The position numbers and the translations under genes are program-made. DNA of 64,000 nt, from assembly GCF_947490415.1 (NCBI RefSeq), contig NZ_CANLGX010000006.1, positions 1 to 64,000 of the forward strand, written 5' to 3'. The notes under the pieces are model-generated. The model did no database searches and was not told the DNA's origin. It saw only the letters and a list, made by a program, of their open reading frames with translations. This DNA is from an uncultured Eudoraea sp. GTDB taxonomy: Bacteria > Bacteroidota > Bacteroidia > Flavobacteriales > Flavobacteriaceae. Positions 63,588 through 64,000 of the stretch are shown here, piece after piece (the first letter of the stretch is position 1; the number at the start of each line of letters is the position of its first letter).

Positions 63588-64000
63588 TTAATCTTCAAAT
63601 TCTTCTTTCAGGATACGCACAACGTCTGAAATAGTTTCCTCTTCCAGGTCGGTACGTTTTACCAAATCGTCTATATCCTGCTCCAGAACACTTCTGGCAG
63701 TATCAAGACCTATCTTTTTAAGTTCTTCAATTACCCAGCCTTCAATTTCATCAGAGAATTCTGTAAGTTCCACATCTTCCTCCACGCCTTCACGGAATAC
63801 ATCTATCTCATAACCCGTAAGTTGACCAGCAAGACGTATATTATGACCACCTCTTCCAATGGCCTTTGAAACTTCCTCGGGCCTTAGGTAAACTTGTGCG
63901 GTCTTTTTTTCATCGTTTAAGGTCACGGTAGAAACACGTGCGGGACTAAGGGCACGGGTAACCATTAACTGAGGATTATTTGTCCAGTTAATCACATCTA
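63588..64000 (-). CDS. nusA: Transcription factor NusA, C-terminal part (cut by window edge)
   Basis: About 137 residues are visible and the frame continues past the right edge. It shows the second KH domain (LRPEEVSKAIGRGGHNIRLAGQLTGYEIDV, with the GRGG loop) preceded by VINWTNNPQLMVTRALSPA. The acidic tail ends KEEFED. The GTG codon at 63995 that could open the visible frame is internal, not the start. NusA tunes pausing, termination and antitermination, and heads the operon with infB. Confidence 0.93.
   Translation of the reverse strand, partial: DVINWTNNPQLMVTRALSPARVSTVTLNDEKKTAQVYLRPEEVSKAIGRGGHNIRLAGQLTGYEIDVFREGVEEDVELTEFSDEIEGWVIEELKKIGLDTARSVLEQDIDDLVKRTDLEEETISDVVRILKEEFED

Overview
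The window comes from a chromosome of the Bacteroidota, most probably a marine member of the Flavobacteriaceae. The evidence is the AT-rich sequence, a PorP/SprF-family protein and the giant SprA translocon of the type IX secretion system, Bacteroidetes-type -7 boxes (TAnnTTTG), scarce Shine-Dalgarno sequences, alternative complex III next to an aa3/caa3-type oxidase, and the gene order maeB-ruvA-sprA-gcvH-vanZ-tonB. It is mostly core chromosome. I see no tRNA, rRNA, CRISPR array, prophage or classical insertion sequence.

Layout. 1-254: N-terminus of a secreted protein cut by the window edge. 0.4-7 kb: fabD, a gamma-carbonic-anhydrase-like protein, a LytTR regulator with its TPR histidine kinase, a VWA protein and a PorP/SprF protein. 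7-12 kb: an Nfu-type iron-sulfur carrier with a duplicated N-domain, a dodecin, a DUF255 thioredoxin-like lipoprotein, an MscS channel and tsaB. 12.1-21.7 kb: one long minus-strand cluster for a MacAB-TolC-like pump, transcribed as permease-permease-adaptor-ATPase-permease-permease-adaptor-TolC, with two transport modules but only one ATPase and one TolC. 21.8-27 kb: cytochrome oxidase accessory genes (ctaB, two subunits III, a subunit IV, a cysteine-free SCO-like protein, SCO, DUF420, a small CxxC membrane protein). 27-30 kb: an MBL-fold hydrolase, TonB, VanZ and gcvH. 30-40 kb: sprA, ruvA, maeB. 40-47.4 kb: an MFS sugar-type transporter, queG, a P450, a small GIY-YIG nuclease framed by inverted 25-bp repeats, ruvB and pckA. 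47.5-48.3 kb: a GIN-domain (DUF2807) protein. 48.4-60.2 kb: oxidase subunits I and II and the whole alternative complex III (actA-F), a quinol-to-oxygen electron chain in one operon-like block. 60.3-64 kb: a SPOR protein, infB and the C-terminal part of nusA.

The respiratory block (actA-F, ctaC, ctaD) and the assembly block at 21.8-27 kb belong together functionally: ACIII oxidises quinol and the oxidase reduces oxygen, while CtaB supplies heme and SCO supplies copper. sprA and the PorP-like protein belong to protein secretion and gliding. The least ordinary locus is 44093-44575, where a GIY-YIG nuclease gene is closely bounded by perfect inverted copies of a 25-bp repeat, one side being part of a 48-bp tandem array. 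It looks like a small mobile or REP-like cassette that has inserted against the 5' end of the P450 gene. Other points of interest are the single-ATPase double pump, the degenerate SCO paralogue, and a helix-hairpin-helix tail on ActC.
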